Assembly (NCBI GenBank): GCA_944392945.1
Contig: CALXYJ010000011.1
Span: 1 to 45,377 of the forward strand
Source: an uncultured Clostridia bacterium
GTDB lineage: Bacteria > Bacillota > Clostridia > TANB77 > CAG-508
Reading direction: 5' to 3'
DNA: 45,377 bases
Below the pieces are notes generated by a model. That model had not been told where the DNA came from and searched no databases. It worked only from the letters and a program-made list of their open reading frames with translations. This document shows, piece after piece, positions 1 to 6,307 of the stretch (the first letter of the stretch is position 1; each line of letters opens with the position of its first letter). The translations under genes and the position numbers were made by a program.

Positions 1-1
1 A

Positions 2-379
2 GGAAGTTCAGGAAACTCTGCACAAATAGGAAGTTCAGGATACTCTGCACAAATAGGAAGTTCAGGAGACTCTGCACGAATAGGAAGTTCAGGAGACTCT
101 GCACAAATAGGAAGTTCAGGAGACTCTGCACAAATAGGAAGTTCAGGAAACTATGCACAAATAGGAAGTTCAGGAAACTATGCACAAATAGGAAGTTCAG
201 GATACTATGCACAAATAGGAAGTTCAGGAAACTCTGCACAAATAGGAAGTTCAGGATACTCTGCACAAATAGGAAGTTCAGGAGACTCTGCACAAATAGG
301 AAGTTCAGGAGACTCTGCACAAATAGGAAGTTCAGGAAACTATGCACAAATAGGAAGTTCAGGATACTATGCACGAATA
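2..379 (+). repeat. 27-bp coding tandem array, 14 full units
   Basis: Fourteen 27-bp units lie without gaps in frame, and a decayed fifteenth (DISGKNSI) follows. Units differ almost only at two adjacent codons: AAC/TAC/GAC (N, Y, D) followed by TCT/TAT (S, Y). A Q-to-R change (CAA to CGA) occurs in units 3 and 14. The array continues beyond the left edge of the window, so the true copy number is unknown. Confidence 0.95.
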
Positions 380-1042
380 GATATTTCAGGAAAAAATTCA
401 ATAGGATTTGCTTGTGGATATAAGAGTTTTATAAAAGCTAAAAAAGGAACATGGATATCATTAGCAGAATGGAAAAGAGACGAAGATGGAAATTATATTC
501 CAGTATTTGCAAAATCAGCACAAGTTGGAAATAAAGAATACAAAGATTTTAGTGGAAAAATGCTTAAAGAAAATACTTATTATATTTTATGGCAAAGAGA
601 ATTTTATCCAGTTACAAATTTAGATGGAATCTGGACAATAAAATTATCAGAGAAGAAAAGAGATAATATCACAATAATTAAAGCAATAGACATAGATAAT
701 ATCTATGTAAAGGATGTAGATGAAATAGAAGAAATGTACATAGCACAAGAGAATGATCTATCAGCACATGGATATACATTAAGAGAAGCTGTAGATGATT
801 TAACATTAAAGAAATTAGACAATATAAATACTGATGAAATAGTAGCAGAAATAAAGAAAACTGGAAGAGTAACGAGAAGTCAATATAGAGCAATAACAGG
901 AGCTTGCTCATTTGGAACAAATAAATTTTGTGAACAACATAACATACAAGATTTAGAAGAGATTAGTTTAAATGAATTAAGAAAAATATTAGTAGATGAT
1001 TATGGAGCAAAAAGATTTTGGAAGTTAATAGATGAGGATTAG
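2..1042 (+). CDS. Phage protein with 9-residue repeats and DUF7666-like domain (5' end outside window)
   Basis: The reading frame is open from the first bases, so the start lies upstream. The ATG at 560 is internal. Fourteen copies of a 9-residue unit (GSSGxxAQI) lead into a segment GKNSIGFACGYKSFIKA, then KKGTWISLAEW and SAQVGNKEYK, which resembles the DUF7666 domain found in phage proteins with similar Ser/Gly repeats. The C-terminal ~85 residues (ACSFGTNKFCEQH, then a helical end) form a second conserved-looking domain. The repeats probably form an elongated or solenoid structure. The role is unknown. It sits at the left of a run of small phage early/middle genes and is followed two bases after its stop by the next start codon. 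The family link is from memory; the repeats and the open frame are seen directly. Confidence 0.8.
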   Translation, partial: GSSGNSAQIGSSGYSAQIGSSGDSARIGSSGDSAQIGSSGDSAQIGSSGNYAQIGSSGNYAQIGSSGYYAQIGSSGNSAQIGSSGYSAQIGSSGDSAQIGSSGDSAQIGSSGNYAQIGSSGYYARIDISGKNSIGFACGYKSFIKAKKGTWISLAEWKRDEDGNYIPVFAKSAQVGNKEYKDFSGKMLKENTYYILWQREFYPVTNLDGIWTIKLSEKKRDNITIIKAIDIDNIYVKDVDEIEEMYIAQENDLSAHGYTLREAVDDLTLKKLDNINTDEIVAEIKKTGRVTRSQYRAITGACSFGTNKFCEQHNIQDLEEISLNELRKILVDDYGAKRFWKLIDED

Positions 1043-1044
1043 AA

Positions 1045-1215
1045 ATGAAAGAAATAAATAAAAGATATATTTGTTATTACTGCCTAGGCTGTATGAAGCT
1101 AGAGGATGAAAACTTTAGCGGAGTAATGAATTGCAGAAACCTTGTAGCAGGATATAAGAATTGGGAAAAGATGTGGAGAGAGGAGCTAAAGAAAAGTGAA
1201 CAAGTACAGAAATAA
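1045..1215 (+). CDS. Small Cys-rich phage protein, 56 aa
   Basis: This ATG-started frame of 56 residues carries CYYCLGC near residues 10-16 and another Cys near residue 30, so a small zinc-binding fold is plausible. It begins two bases after the upstream stop and overlaps the DUF1064 gene by 20 bp, as expected in a tightly packed phage operon. I do not recognise a named family. The spacing to both neighbours and the absence of any competing frame support it being real. Confidence 0.6.
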   Translation: MKEINKRYICYYCLGCMKLEDENFSGVMNCRNLVAGYKNWEKMWREELKKSEQVQK

Positions 1216-1525
1216 AAAAGTAATAGTAGAAGATTATGTGTTCGATAGCATACAAGAGAGTAAAAGGTATAAAGAATTAAAACTATTATTAAGAGCAGGA
1301 CAAATAAGTAATTTAGAATTACAACCTCATTTCTTGTTACAAGATAGCTTTATGAAAAATGGGAAGACATATAGAAAAATAGAATACATAGCAGATTTTA
1401 AATACACAGAAAACGGAAAGACAATTGTAGAAGATGTAAAAGGTATTCAGACAGATGTTTTTAAATTAAAGCATAAACTCTTTGAAAAGAAATACCCAGA
1501 TTTAGAATTAAGAATTATAAAGTAG
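1196..1525 (+). CDS. DUF1064 family protein (endonuclease-fold)
   Basis: The 109-residue protein starts at GTG, with AGGAG at 1181 upstream. The sequence shows the DUF1064 pattern: NKYRNKK start, ESKRY (E21), LELQPHF, IADFKY (D67) and VEDVKG (D80, K82). The D67 and D80-x-K82 arrangement resembles a PD-(D/E)xK nuclease core. Members occur in phage replication/recombination regions, so a Holliday-junction resolvase-like or other structure-specific DNA role is likely but not proven. It overlaps the preceding small gene by 20 bp and precedes a small membrane protein. Confidence 0.8.
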   Translation: MNKYRNKKVIVEDYVFDSIQESKRYKELKLLLRAGQISNLELQPHFLLQDSFMKNGKTYRKIEYIADFKYTENGKTIVEDVKGIQTDVFKLKHKLFEKKYPDLELRIIK

Positions 1526-1535
1526 GAGGTAAAAA

Positions 1536-1712
1536 ATGGAAAATTATAAAAAATTAAGTATAGTAATAACAATATTAACAATCTTAATAACAATGTTTTT
1601 ATTATTAAATATAAATATAAGAGATAAAGAATTAAGAAAATTACAAGTAGAGATAGATAGCTTAAAAGAAACAATTTATTTAAAAGAAACGGAGGATTTA
1701 AACAATGAGTAA
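1536..1712 (+). CDS. Small membrane/coiled-coil phage protein, 58 aa
   Basis: A strong ribosome-binding site (AGGAGG at 1524-1529) precedes ATG 1536. Residues ~7-27 (LSIVITILTILITMFLLLN) form one membrane-spanning helix. The remaining ~30 residues are charged with a leucine heptad pattern (IRDKELRKLQVEIDSLKE), a short coiled coil. The stop overlaps the next gene's start region by 8 bp. The function is unknown; an inner-membrane anchor or superinfection-exclusion-type peptide is only a guess. Confidence 0.6.
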   Translation: MENYKKLSIVITILTILITMFLLLNINIRDKELRKLQVEIDSLKETIYLKETEDLNNE

Positions 1713-2145
1713 TATAGAAAAAGACATAAAGAATATAGAACAATATATTAATTTAGTGTTAGATAAAGGTTATTGTGACTGTAATGAATTGAATGTAATT
1801 TCGACAGGAAAATATTGTGATGGCAGTAAGAATGTAGCTTATTCTATGCAAAATATATTAGCAGAACGAAAACAAGACAAACAGAAAATAAAAGAATTAG
1901 AAGAAGAAAATACTGATTTAAAAATAAAAAATAATAGTAGAATAATAGGAACTTATGCAGAAGTAAAATTAGAGGAAATATTAAAAGAAGATTACATACC
2001 AAAACAAAAGTTAAAAGATATATTACAAAAAAATAGAAATGAATTATTTTCTATAACATATGTAGACCCAAAACAGTATGAACCTTATGAGAAACAAATT
2101 GAAAGAATAAATAAAATAGAAACAGAGTTATTAGAAGGAGAATAA
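1705..2145 (+). CDS. Hypothetical phage protein, coiled coil, 146 aa
   Basis: The gene is preceded by GGAGG inside the 3' end of the small membrane gene. Residues ~1-45 include a Cys-containing stretch (GYCDCNELN, GKYCDGSK). Residues ~50-75 form a charged coiled coil (AERKQDKQKIKELEEENTDLK). The C-terminal half carries EDYIPKQKLKDIL and ends in another helix. The middle segment resembles short phage proteins with KVKEKIEELEKE-type helices of unknown role. I do not assign a function. Confidence 0.6.
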   Translation: MSNIEKDIKNIEQYINLVLDKGYCDCNELNVISTGKYCDGSKNVAYSMQNILAERKQDKQKIKELEEENTDLKIKNNSRIIGTYAEVKLEEILKEDYIPKQKLKDILQKNRNELFSITYVDPKQYEPYEKQIERINKIETELLEGE

Positions 2146-2172
2146 AAATAGCAATAATAAGGAGGAAGAGCA

Positions 2173-2406
2173 ATGTCAGACTATGAACACATAGTAATAA
2201 GTGCAGTAAGATATGCACTAGGAAGAATGACATACATAGTAGAGTTAACAGTAAATTATATTTTAGAAGAAATAGAAAACGATGAATTATCTGACAGATG
2301 TTTAGATGTAATAAGAAAAGATATAAAAGAAGCTAAAGATTATGGAATGGAATGCGACCAAAAACAATGGCTAAAATTATTAAAAAGAATAGAGGAAGTG
2401 ATTTAA
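2173..2406 (+). CDS. Conserved small phage protein, 77 aa
   Basis: AAGGAGG sits at 2159-2165, before ATG 2173. The sequence begins SDYEHIVISAVRYALGRMTYIV and ends in DQKQWLKLLKRIEEVI. I recall this MSDYE...RYALGR.TYIV pattern in many Firmicutes phage and ICE proteins without an assigned function. It is all-helical by eye, with no membrane segment. The stop codon abuts the next GTG start directly. Confidence 0.65.
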   Translation: MSDYEHIVISAVRYALGRMTYIVELTVNYILEEIENDELSDRCLDVIRKDIKEAKDYGMECDQKQWLKLLKRIEEVI

Positions 2407-2913
2407 GTGACAAAAGAACAAGAAGTAATAGAACATATAGAAAAACGAATTAAAATATGCAACGAAAATGCAGATATATGCGATGATAATGATTTCGATG
2501 AAGAAGCTACATACTTAAGAGAAGAAAGCTATATGTTAGAAACAGTCTTAAATATGCTAAAAGAAAACTCTGCAGAGATACAGCAGAAAAACACAGAGCT
2601 TGCAGAGAAAAATGCAGAGATAGAAAAATATAAGAAATTATTAGCAGATAATTTAGCAAAAAATTTAAATGATTCTATAAAAGCTAAAGAAAAAGCAAAT
2701 ACAGATTTAGAATTTTTGAACTTAGGCTGGAAAACAGAGATAGAGAAGAAGGACAAGATAATAGATTTATATATAGACGAATTAGTAACAAATATGTTTG
2801 ACAGATGTTGTCAAGAATGTTGTAGAGAATATGAAAAAGATAAGGATACATTAAGAAATTGTATAAAACAATATTTTGAAAGGAAAGCAGAAGATGAGAG
2901 ATATAAAATTTAG
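2407..2913 (+). CDS. Hypothetical coiled-coil phage protein, 168 aa
   Basis: The GTG start lies immediately after the upstream TAA, so translation is probably coupled. Residues ~5-50 are acidic and helical. Residues ~50-85 form a coiled coil with a repeated AEKNAEIEK pattern. The C-terminal part has the cysteine cluster DRCCQECCREYE near residues 135-147. The C-terminal 20 bp overlap the YopX gene. I see no catalytic motif and assign no function. Confidence 0.6.
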   Translation: MTKEQEVIEHIEKRIKICNENADICDDNDFDEEATYLREESYMLETVLNMLKENSAEIQQKNTELAEKNAEIEKYKKLLADNLAKNLNDSIKAKEKANTDLEFLNLGWKTEIEKKDKIIDLYIDELVTNMFDRCCQECCREYEKDKDTLRNCIKQYFERKAEDERYKI

Positions 2914-3337
2914 AGGTTTTACTGTAAATGAAGAAAAATTTAATAATGGTAAAGATGGATGGATATATGGAAATCTATCAGTTTTAGATGATGGAACAGT
3001 AGATATACAGGATATAAATGATGAGAATTGGTTTAAAGCAGTAAATCCAGAATCTGTAGGACAATATACAGGTCTACACGATAAAAACGGAAAAGAAATA
3101 TATGAGGGTGACATAATAAAATCATATTTTGAAAATGGATTAGGAGCAGAAAATAAATGTTTAATAATTTATGATGAATATTTATGTGCTTTTATGGGAC
3201 AAGAATTAAAAACAAAACAGCAATATTTATTTAATGAAGGAAATCCAAATAAAAAAGATAAACAATTAAAATATACAGAAGTAATAGGAAACATATATGA
3301 CAATCCAGAACTATTAGGAGGTAATAATGGAGATTAA
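2894..3337 (+). CDS. YopX family phage protein
   Basis: The sequence reads MRDIKFRGF, then GWIYGNLS, VGQYTGLHDKNGKEIYEGDIIK and a C-terminal EVIGNIYDNPELL. These are the hallmarks of the YopX family found in phage early regions. Function is unknown. I chose ATG 2894 over the in-frame ATG 2876 because family members start MRxIKFRG and a GAAAGGAAAG site lies just upstream. It overlaps the preceding gene by 20 bp and the next by 11 bp. Confidence 0.85.
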   Translation: MRDIKFRGFTVNEEKFNNGKDGWIYGNLSVLDDGTVDIQDINDENWFKAVNPESVGQYTGLHDKNGKEIYEGDIIKSYFENGLGAENKCLIIYDEYLCAFMGQELKTKQQYLFNEGNPNKKDKQLKYTEVIGNIYDNPELLGGNNGD

Positions 3338-3488
3338 AGTAACAATTTATTTAAAGCCGATAGAAAAATATATAGAAGTTGATGAAAATTTAGATGAAAT
3401 AGAACAAGAAACTGAAATAACAAGACAAATTTTTGATGTACAAGAGGAGGAAATACTAAGTGAAGCTGAGATTGATTATTGGGAATAG
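3327..3488 (+). CDS. Small acidic phage protein, 53 aa
   Basis: ATG 3327 follows AGGAGG at 3317-3322 and overlaps the end of the YopX gene. The product is MEIKVTIYLKP... with an acidic helical remainder (ENLDEIEQETEITRQ). No family is recognised. The strong ribosome-binding site and operon spacing support it. Confidence 0.55.
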   Translation: MEIKVTIYLKPIEKYIEVDENLDEIEQETEITRQIFDVQEEEILSEAEIDYWE

Positions 3489-3505
3489 GAAGGAGAGGTT
3501 AGATA

Positions 3506-3805
3506 TTGGATGAGATTAAAGTAGGAGAATATGTTAGAACTAAAAAAGGAAAAATATTTCAATATGGTAAAGGTAGAGCATATTTAGGAAAAGACAATGC
3601 AATAATAAAACATAGCAAGATTTTATCAGAAGTTGTACAAGTAGGTGACTATGTAAATGGAAAACTAATACATAAAATAGATAAAGGACAAAATTATTGT
3701 TATTTATATTATGGAAATTGTAAGACTTTTGTAGATTATCAAATTAAAACAATACTAACACATGAGCAATACGAAAGAAATTGCTATATAGTAAAGGAGA
3801 AATGA
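3506..3805 (+). CDS. Hypothetical phage protein, 99 aa, TTG start
   Basis: The TTG start at 3506 is placed about 7 nt after AGGAAGGAGAGG (3488-3499); no in-frame ATG lies nearby. The product begins MDEIKVGEYVRTKKGKIFQ and continues with beta-rich stretches (VVQVGDYVNGKLIHKI), an SH3-like/KOW-like look seen in small phage proteins that start DEIKVGEYVRT. Function unknown. It overlaps the following start by four bases. Confidence 0.65.
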   Translation: MDEIKVGEYVRTKKGKIFQYGKGRAYLGKDNAIIKHSKILSEVVQVGDYVNGKLIHKIDKGQNYCYLYYGNCKTFVDYQIKTILTHEQYERNCYIVKEK

Positions 3806-3969
3806 TGATCAATAATTTTATAAATGAAATGATAGATAATTTGGCTAGACAACAAGCAAAAAACATTGATGATGCTATAATTCGTTTCCTTAGAAGACAT
3901 GGATACAAACCAAGAAGAACAGAAAAATATGCAAAAAACTTAAGTAAGAGATTAGCAAAAAAGGTTTAA
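3802..3969 (+). CDS. Small basic helical phage protein, 55 aa
   Basis: ATG 3802 is chosen over an upstream in-frame TTG because AAAGGAGA lies at 3793-3800 and the start overlaps the previous stop (ATGATGA). The protein is basic and helical (DDAIIRFLRRHGYKPRRTEKYAKNLSKRLAKKV), suggesting nucleic-acid contact. No family is recognised. Confidence 0.55.
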   Translation: MMINNFINEMIDNLARQQAKNIDDAIIRFLRRHGYKPRRTEKYAKNLSKRLAKKV

Positions 3970-3971
3970 TT

Positions 3972-4082
3972 TTGAATGTAAAAGAAATTATTTTAGAAGA
4001 AAAGTCTACTGAAACAAGTTATTATAAAAAAATTGTATATATACCTAGTTTTGTGGATATAAAAAATAGGAGGAACAAATGA
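3972..4082 (+). CDS. Possible 36-aa phage peptide
   Basis: A TTG-started frame of 36 codons fills the gap between two genes and ends in ATGA overlapping the next start at 4079. The product (MNVKEIILEEKSTETSYYKK...) resembles no family I know. Its ribosome-binding site is weak (AAGG). Gap-filling with a 4-bp overlap is the only support. Confidence 0.3.
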   Translation: MNVKEIILEEKSTETSYYKKIVYIPSFVDIKNRRNK

Positions 4083-4501
4083 CTAAAGAATTATTAGATC
4101 AAGCTGATAGCATTATTGAGGAAATAAAGGATATAAAAATAAGAATTAAGAATATAGAAAAAAGAGAAAAAACAATATTAGGTGATTCTGTTACAGGAAG
4201 TGAAAAAGAATATCCTTACATAAAAAGAAATTTTAGAATAAATGGGGTAGGAAATAACCTATTTAGCGGTAAAACAAAAAGACAATATAAGAAAATGCTG
4301 AAAAGTAAAAAATATAAATATGAAAGAATAATGAAGCAAATAGAATATCAATTAAATTATATTAAGGATTCTGAAATAAGAAGAATAATTAGATATAGAT
4401 ATTATGATAATCTAAGCTGGATACAGATACAAATAAAAATGAAATACAACACTGAAGATACAGCAAGAAAGAAAATTAAAAGATTTTTTGAAAAAAATTG
4501 A
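4079..4501 (+). CDS. Sigma-region-4-like / ArpU-type late transcription regulator
   Basis: The N-terminal ~40 residues form a coiled coil (IEEIKDIKIRIKNIEKREK). The C-terminal part (residues ~95-140) reads RRIIRYRYYDNLSWIQIQIKM then DTARKKIKRFF, a sigma-70 region 4-type helix-turn-helix (L-S-W-x-x-I then the recognition helix). Phage proteins of this build (ArpU/RinA-like) switch on late genes from between the early genes and terS, which is where this one sits. A candidate target promoter starts two bases after its stop codon. Good ribosome-binding site (AGGAGG, 4068-4073). The family is assigned from the motif and position. Confidence 0.75.
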   Translation: MTKELLDQADSIIEEIKDIKIRIKNIEKREKTILGDSVTGSEKEYPYIKRNFRINGVGNNLFSGKTKRQYKKMLKSKKYKYERIMKQIEYQLNYIKDSEIRRIIRYRYYDNLSWIQIQIKMKYNTEDTARKKIKRFFEKN

Positions 4502-4502
4502 A

Positions 4503-4537
4503 TTTGTCCGTTTTGTCCGGTAAAACCATAGTAAAAT
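4503..4537 (+). promoter_or_regulatory. Candidate late promoter with paired TGTCCG boxes
   Basis: Two TGTCCG boxes (4505-4510 and 4514-4519) lie 9 bp apart and are followed by TAAAAT (4532-4537). The boxes cover the -35 region, as expected for a promoter read with a phage sigma-like factor. It lies directly after the regulator gene and before the tRNA and packaging genes. Assignment is by inference. Confidence 0.45.
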
Positions 4538-4590
4538 GGTAGTAGGTAAAAAAGGTAGTGCTAAGAAATTGGCAAGCCCAAACTACTATT
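4538..4590 (+). other. Structured leader segment of unknown role
   Basis: GGTAGTAG (4538-4545) can pair with CTACTATT (4583-4590) around an inner hairpin GCTAA-GAAA-TTGGC (4560-4573) with a GNRA-type loop. No protein frame or tRNA T-loop is visible. It would be in the first RNA made from the candidate late promoter. Confidence 0.35.
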
Positions 4591-4615
4591 TTAGGTTTAA
4601 TTATCCTCTAATCAG

Positions 4616-4647
4616 AAGAGTAGGTGTTTTAAATGCTTACTCTTTTT
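4616..4647 (+). terminator. Rho-independent terminator just upstream of tRNA-Met
   Basis: AAGAGTA (4616-4622) pairs with TACTCTT (4638-4644), with a 15-nt loop and a U run at 4643-4647. Only 4 nt separate the U run from the tRNA 5' end. Confidence 0.55.
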
Positions 4648-4651
4648 ATAT

Positions 4652-4728
4652 TGCACATTTAGAGAAACGGATATCTCATTAGTCTCATAAGCTAAAGATA
4701 CTGGGTTCAACTCCCAGATGTGCAACCA
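4652..4728 (+). tRNA. tRNA-Met (CAT)
   Basis: Acceptor TGCACAT pairs with ATGTGCA. The anticodon stem TTAGT/GCTAA has loop CTCATAA (anticodon CAT). The T arm is CTGGG-TTCAACT-CCCAG. Discriminator A and CCA are encoded, total 77 nt. The D stem is short (GAG/CTC core). A CAT anticodon could also be tRNA-Ile2 after lysidine modification; I cannot tell from sequence alone. Phage-encoded, in the spacer before the packaging genes. The 117-nt spacer to the next tRNA holds a GCTAGG...CCTAGC inverted pair and no gene that I can support. Confidence 0.88.
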
Positions 4729-4845
4729 GTGTAATGCTAGGTAATCACAAAATTATACGGAATAATTAGCCAAGAAGTTTAATTGTATCCTTCTTTCTTT
4801 TAGAAAAGTAAATAGTCTCATAGCGTATCCTAGCTAGGCTTATAT

Positions 4846-4919
4846 TCGAGAATAGTGAAATGGTATCACACAAGATTTTGATTCTTGTATTCTTAGTTCG
4901 AATCTAAGCTCTCGAGCCA
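4846..4919 (+). tRNA. tRNA-Gln (TTG)
   Basis: Acceptor TCGAGA pairs with TCTCGA (the seventh pair is A-C). The D arm is GTGA/TCAC, anticodon stem CAAGA/TCTTG with loop TTTTGAT (anticodon TTG), and T arm CTTAG-TTCGAAT-CTAAG. Discriminator G and CCA are encoded. The U1-A72 first pair is typical of bacterial tRNA-Gln. It would read CAA, which is common in these phage genes. Confidence 0.9.
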
Positions 4920-4938
4920 AATAAAAAAAGGAGTAAGT

Positions 4939-5091
4939 ATGGAATTATTAGATAAATATAAAAAAGAAATATGCAGTAGATGTAAGAATAAGAAAACTAA
5001 TTTATGCGAAATTAGACAATGCATAGATGGAACATATAAATGTATTTATTATGAAAGAGAAGGAAAAGAAAATGACAAAACAAAGTTTTAA
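4939..5091 (+). CDS. Small Cys-rich phage protein, 50 aa
   Basis: AAAAAGGAG precedes ATG 4939. The product has CSRCKNKKTNLC, then RQC and YKCIYYE, a five-cysteine pattern like a small zinc-binding protein. Similar ~50-residue proteins occur near phage terminase genes, with no known function. Its 3' end overlaps the start of a decayed gene at 5072. Confidence 0.6.
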   Translation: MELLDKYKKEICSRCKNKKTNLCEIRQCIDGTYKCIYYEREGKENDKTKF

Positions 5092-5247
5092 ATTTAAGAT
5101 TAATAATAAAACTTGGGAGATAAAAGAAATTCCACTATAACTCATTTAGATAAAAACTATAATGAAGAAGATGTTGTAGATATAATAGCAAATTCTTACG
5201 ATATTATAAGAGAAATAGTAGATAAATATTTTGAAAAGGAGAAATAA
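5072..5247 (+). pseudogene. Remnant of small ImmA-like metallopeptidase gene
   Basis: The first 22 codons (MTKQSFKFKINNKTWEIKEIP) end at a TAA. In another frame from 5140, the sequence THLDKNYNEEDVVDIIANSYDIIREIVDKYFEKEK runs to a stop at 5245-5247. I recall small phage zinc peptidases of the ImmA/IrrE type with a start like KFKINNxxWxIxEI and an end like EDVxxIIANSxDxI...KYF around a central HELxH motif. Here the centre, including the metal site, is gone and the frame is shifted, so I read it as an internal deletion. The family identification is from memory. Confidence 0.6.
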
Positions 5248-5249
5248 AA

Positions 5250-5504
5250 ATGGATTTTGGAGATGCAATTAAATTATTAAAGCAAGGTAAAAAACTACAA
5301 AGAGAAGGTTGGAATGGTAAAAAACAATATATAGAACTAGCAACCAATATTAGTTATAAGAATACAGAAGATGAAATAATAAATGTAGAACACAAGGCAA
5401 TAGGAAATAAAGCTATAGCATTTGTGGGAACATCAGGGGTTCAATTAGGTTGGTTAGCTAGTCAAGCAGATATGCTAGCAGAAGATTGGAGGATTGTAGA
5501 ATAA
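5250..5504 (+). CDS. tad2: DUF2829 / Tad2-family protein (candidate anti-Thoeris)
   Basis: The 84-residue protein begins MDFGDAIKLLKQGKKLQREGWNGKKQYI and ends GVQLGWLASQADMLAEDWRIVE, the full DUF2829 pattern (FGEAL..L..G..V.R.GWNG and W.aSQaDmla.DW). Characterised Tad2 proteins of this family bind the cyclic ADP-ribose-type signal made by Thoeris TIR proteins and so block that defence. Size matches the family. It lies in a small-gene cluster between the phage tRNAs and terS, and its stop overlaps the next ATG (TAATG). The anti-defence activity here is inferred from the family; signal-binding residues were not checked. Confidence 0.8.
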   Translation: MDFGDAIKLLKQGKKLQREGWNGKKQYIELATNISYKNTEDEIINVEHKAIGNKAIAFVGTSGVQLGWLASQADMLAEDWRIVE

Positions 5505-5767
5505 TGAGTAACGAAGAATTTATAGCTAAATGTAAAGAATTAGTAAAGGAATATGCAATAGAGCATTTAGACAAAACGGATGAAATACCAAATTTTAATG
5601 TGTATATAGTATGGAGTTGTAAGACGTTACAAAACAGCAAAGCATTATTAAGTACAGATTTAAAAGATGGAATGTATTATGAATTGACTTACAATGGAGA
5701 TAAAAAAGAAATATATTTTGATGCATATAAAAAGTTTGAAAATAGATGCATAAAGATAGAAGAATAA
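5504..5767 (+). CDS. DUF6275 family phage protein
   Basis: ATG 5504 overlaps the upstream stop, with GGAGG at 5489-5493; the in-frame ATG at 5486 lies inside the Tad2-family gene and was not used. The motifs VYIVWSCKTLQNSKALLST, DGMYYELTYNGDKKEIYFDAYKK and KFENRCIKI match DUF6275, a small protein common beside phage packaging genes. Function unknown. Translation is probably coupled to the preceding gene. Confidence 0.8.
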   Translation: MSNEEFIAKCKELVKEYAIEHLDKTDEIPNFNVYIVWSCKTLQNSKALLSTDLKDGMYYELTYNGDKKEIYFDAYKKFENRCIKIEE

Positions 5768-5785
5768 TGAAAGGAGCAATTTTAT

Positions 5786-6307
5786 ATGACAGATGCACAA
5801 AAAAGATTTTGTGATGAATACTTGATAGACCTTAATGCAACAAGAGCATATAAAGTTGCATATAAACGTTGTAAAAAAGATGAAACAGCAAATGTAAATG
5901 GCAGTAAATTACTAAGAAACACTAAGGTTAAGGAGTATATAGCACAAAAACAGACAGAAATACAAAAAAGAACAGAAATAACTCAAGATAGAGTTCTAAA
6001 AGAATTAGCCAAAATTGCTTTTGGAGACATTAGAAAGTTATATACAGAAAATGGGGCTTTAAGAAATATAATAGATTTAGAAGATGATATAGCAGGAGCA
6101 ATATCAGGAGTAGAAACTTTTGAGGAATATGAAGGAAGAGGAGCAGATAGAGAATACATAGGAGATACTAAAAAAGTAAAAATGATAGACAAAACAAAAG
6201 CGTTAGAACTAATTGGTAAACATTTAGGAATGTTTAAAGAGACCAATATTAATATTAATACAAATTATGAAGAGTATTTAAAGCGAGTTGAGGGAGATGA
6301 GTATTAA
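5786..6307 (+). CDS. terS: Terminase small subunit
   Basis: The N-terminus (TDAQKRFCDEYLIDLNATRAYKVAY) is the helix-turn-helix of the Terminase_2 family, followed by NGSKLLRNTKVKEYI. The centre (TQDRVLKELAKIAFGDIRKLY) is the oligomerisation region. TerS recognises the packaging site and delivers DNA to the large subunit. Start has AAAGGAG upstream. The 3' end overlaps terL by 11 bp. Confidence 0.92.
   Translation: MTDAQKRFCDEYLIDLNATRAYKVAYKRCKKDETANVNGSKLLRNTKVKEYIAQKQTEIQKRTEITQDRVLKELAKIAFGDIRKLYTENGALRNIIDLEDDIAGAISGVETFEEYEGRGADREYIGDTKKVKMIDKTKALELIGKHLGMFKETNININTNYEEYLKRVEGDEY

Noticed and set aside
2..379. A diversity-generating retroelement target (AAC-type codons varying in the repeats)
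   Set aside because: Changes follow an ordered block pattern, not random adenine substitution. No reverse transcriptase, template repeat or CLec-fold domain is in the window.
2..379. A CRISPR array
   Set aside because: The 27-bp units abut without spacers and encode protein in frame.
4729..4845. A third tRNA between tRNA-Met and tRNA-Gln
   Set aside because: D-arm-like and anticodon-like hairpins can be drawn, and GCTAGG/CCTAGC could close them. There is no T-loop and the anticodon loop lacks T33.
6288..6297. TTG 6288 as terL start
   Set aside because: It would put the start inside the likely ribosome-binding site; ATG 6297 has the better spacing.
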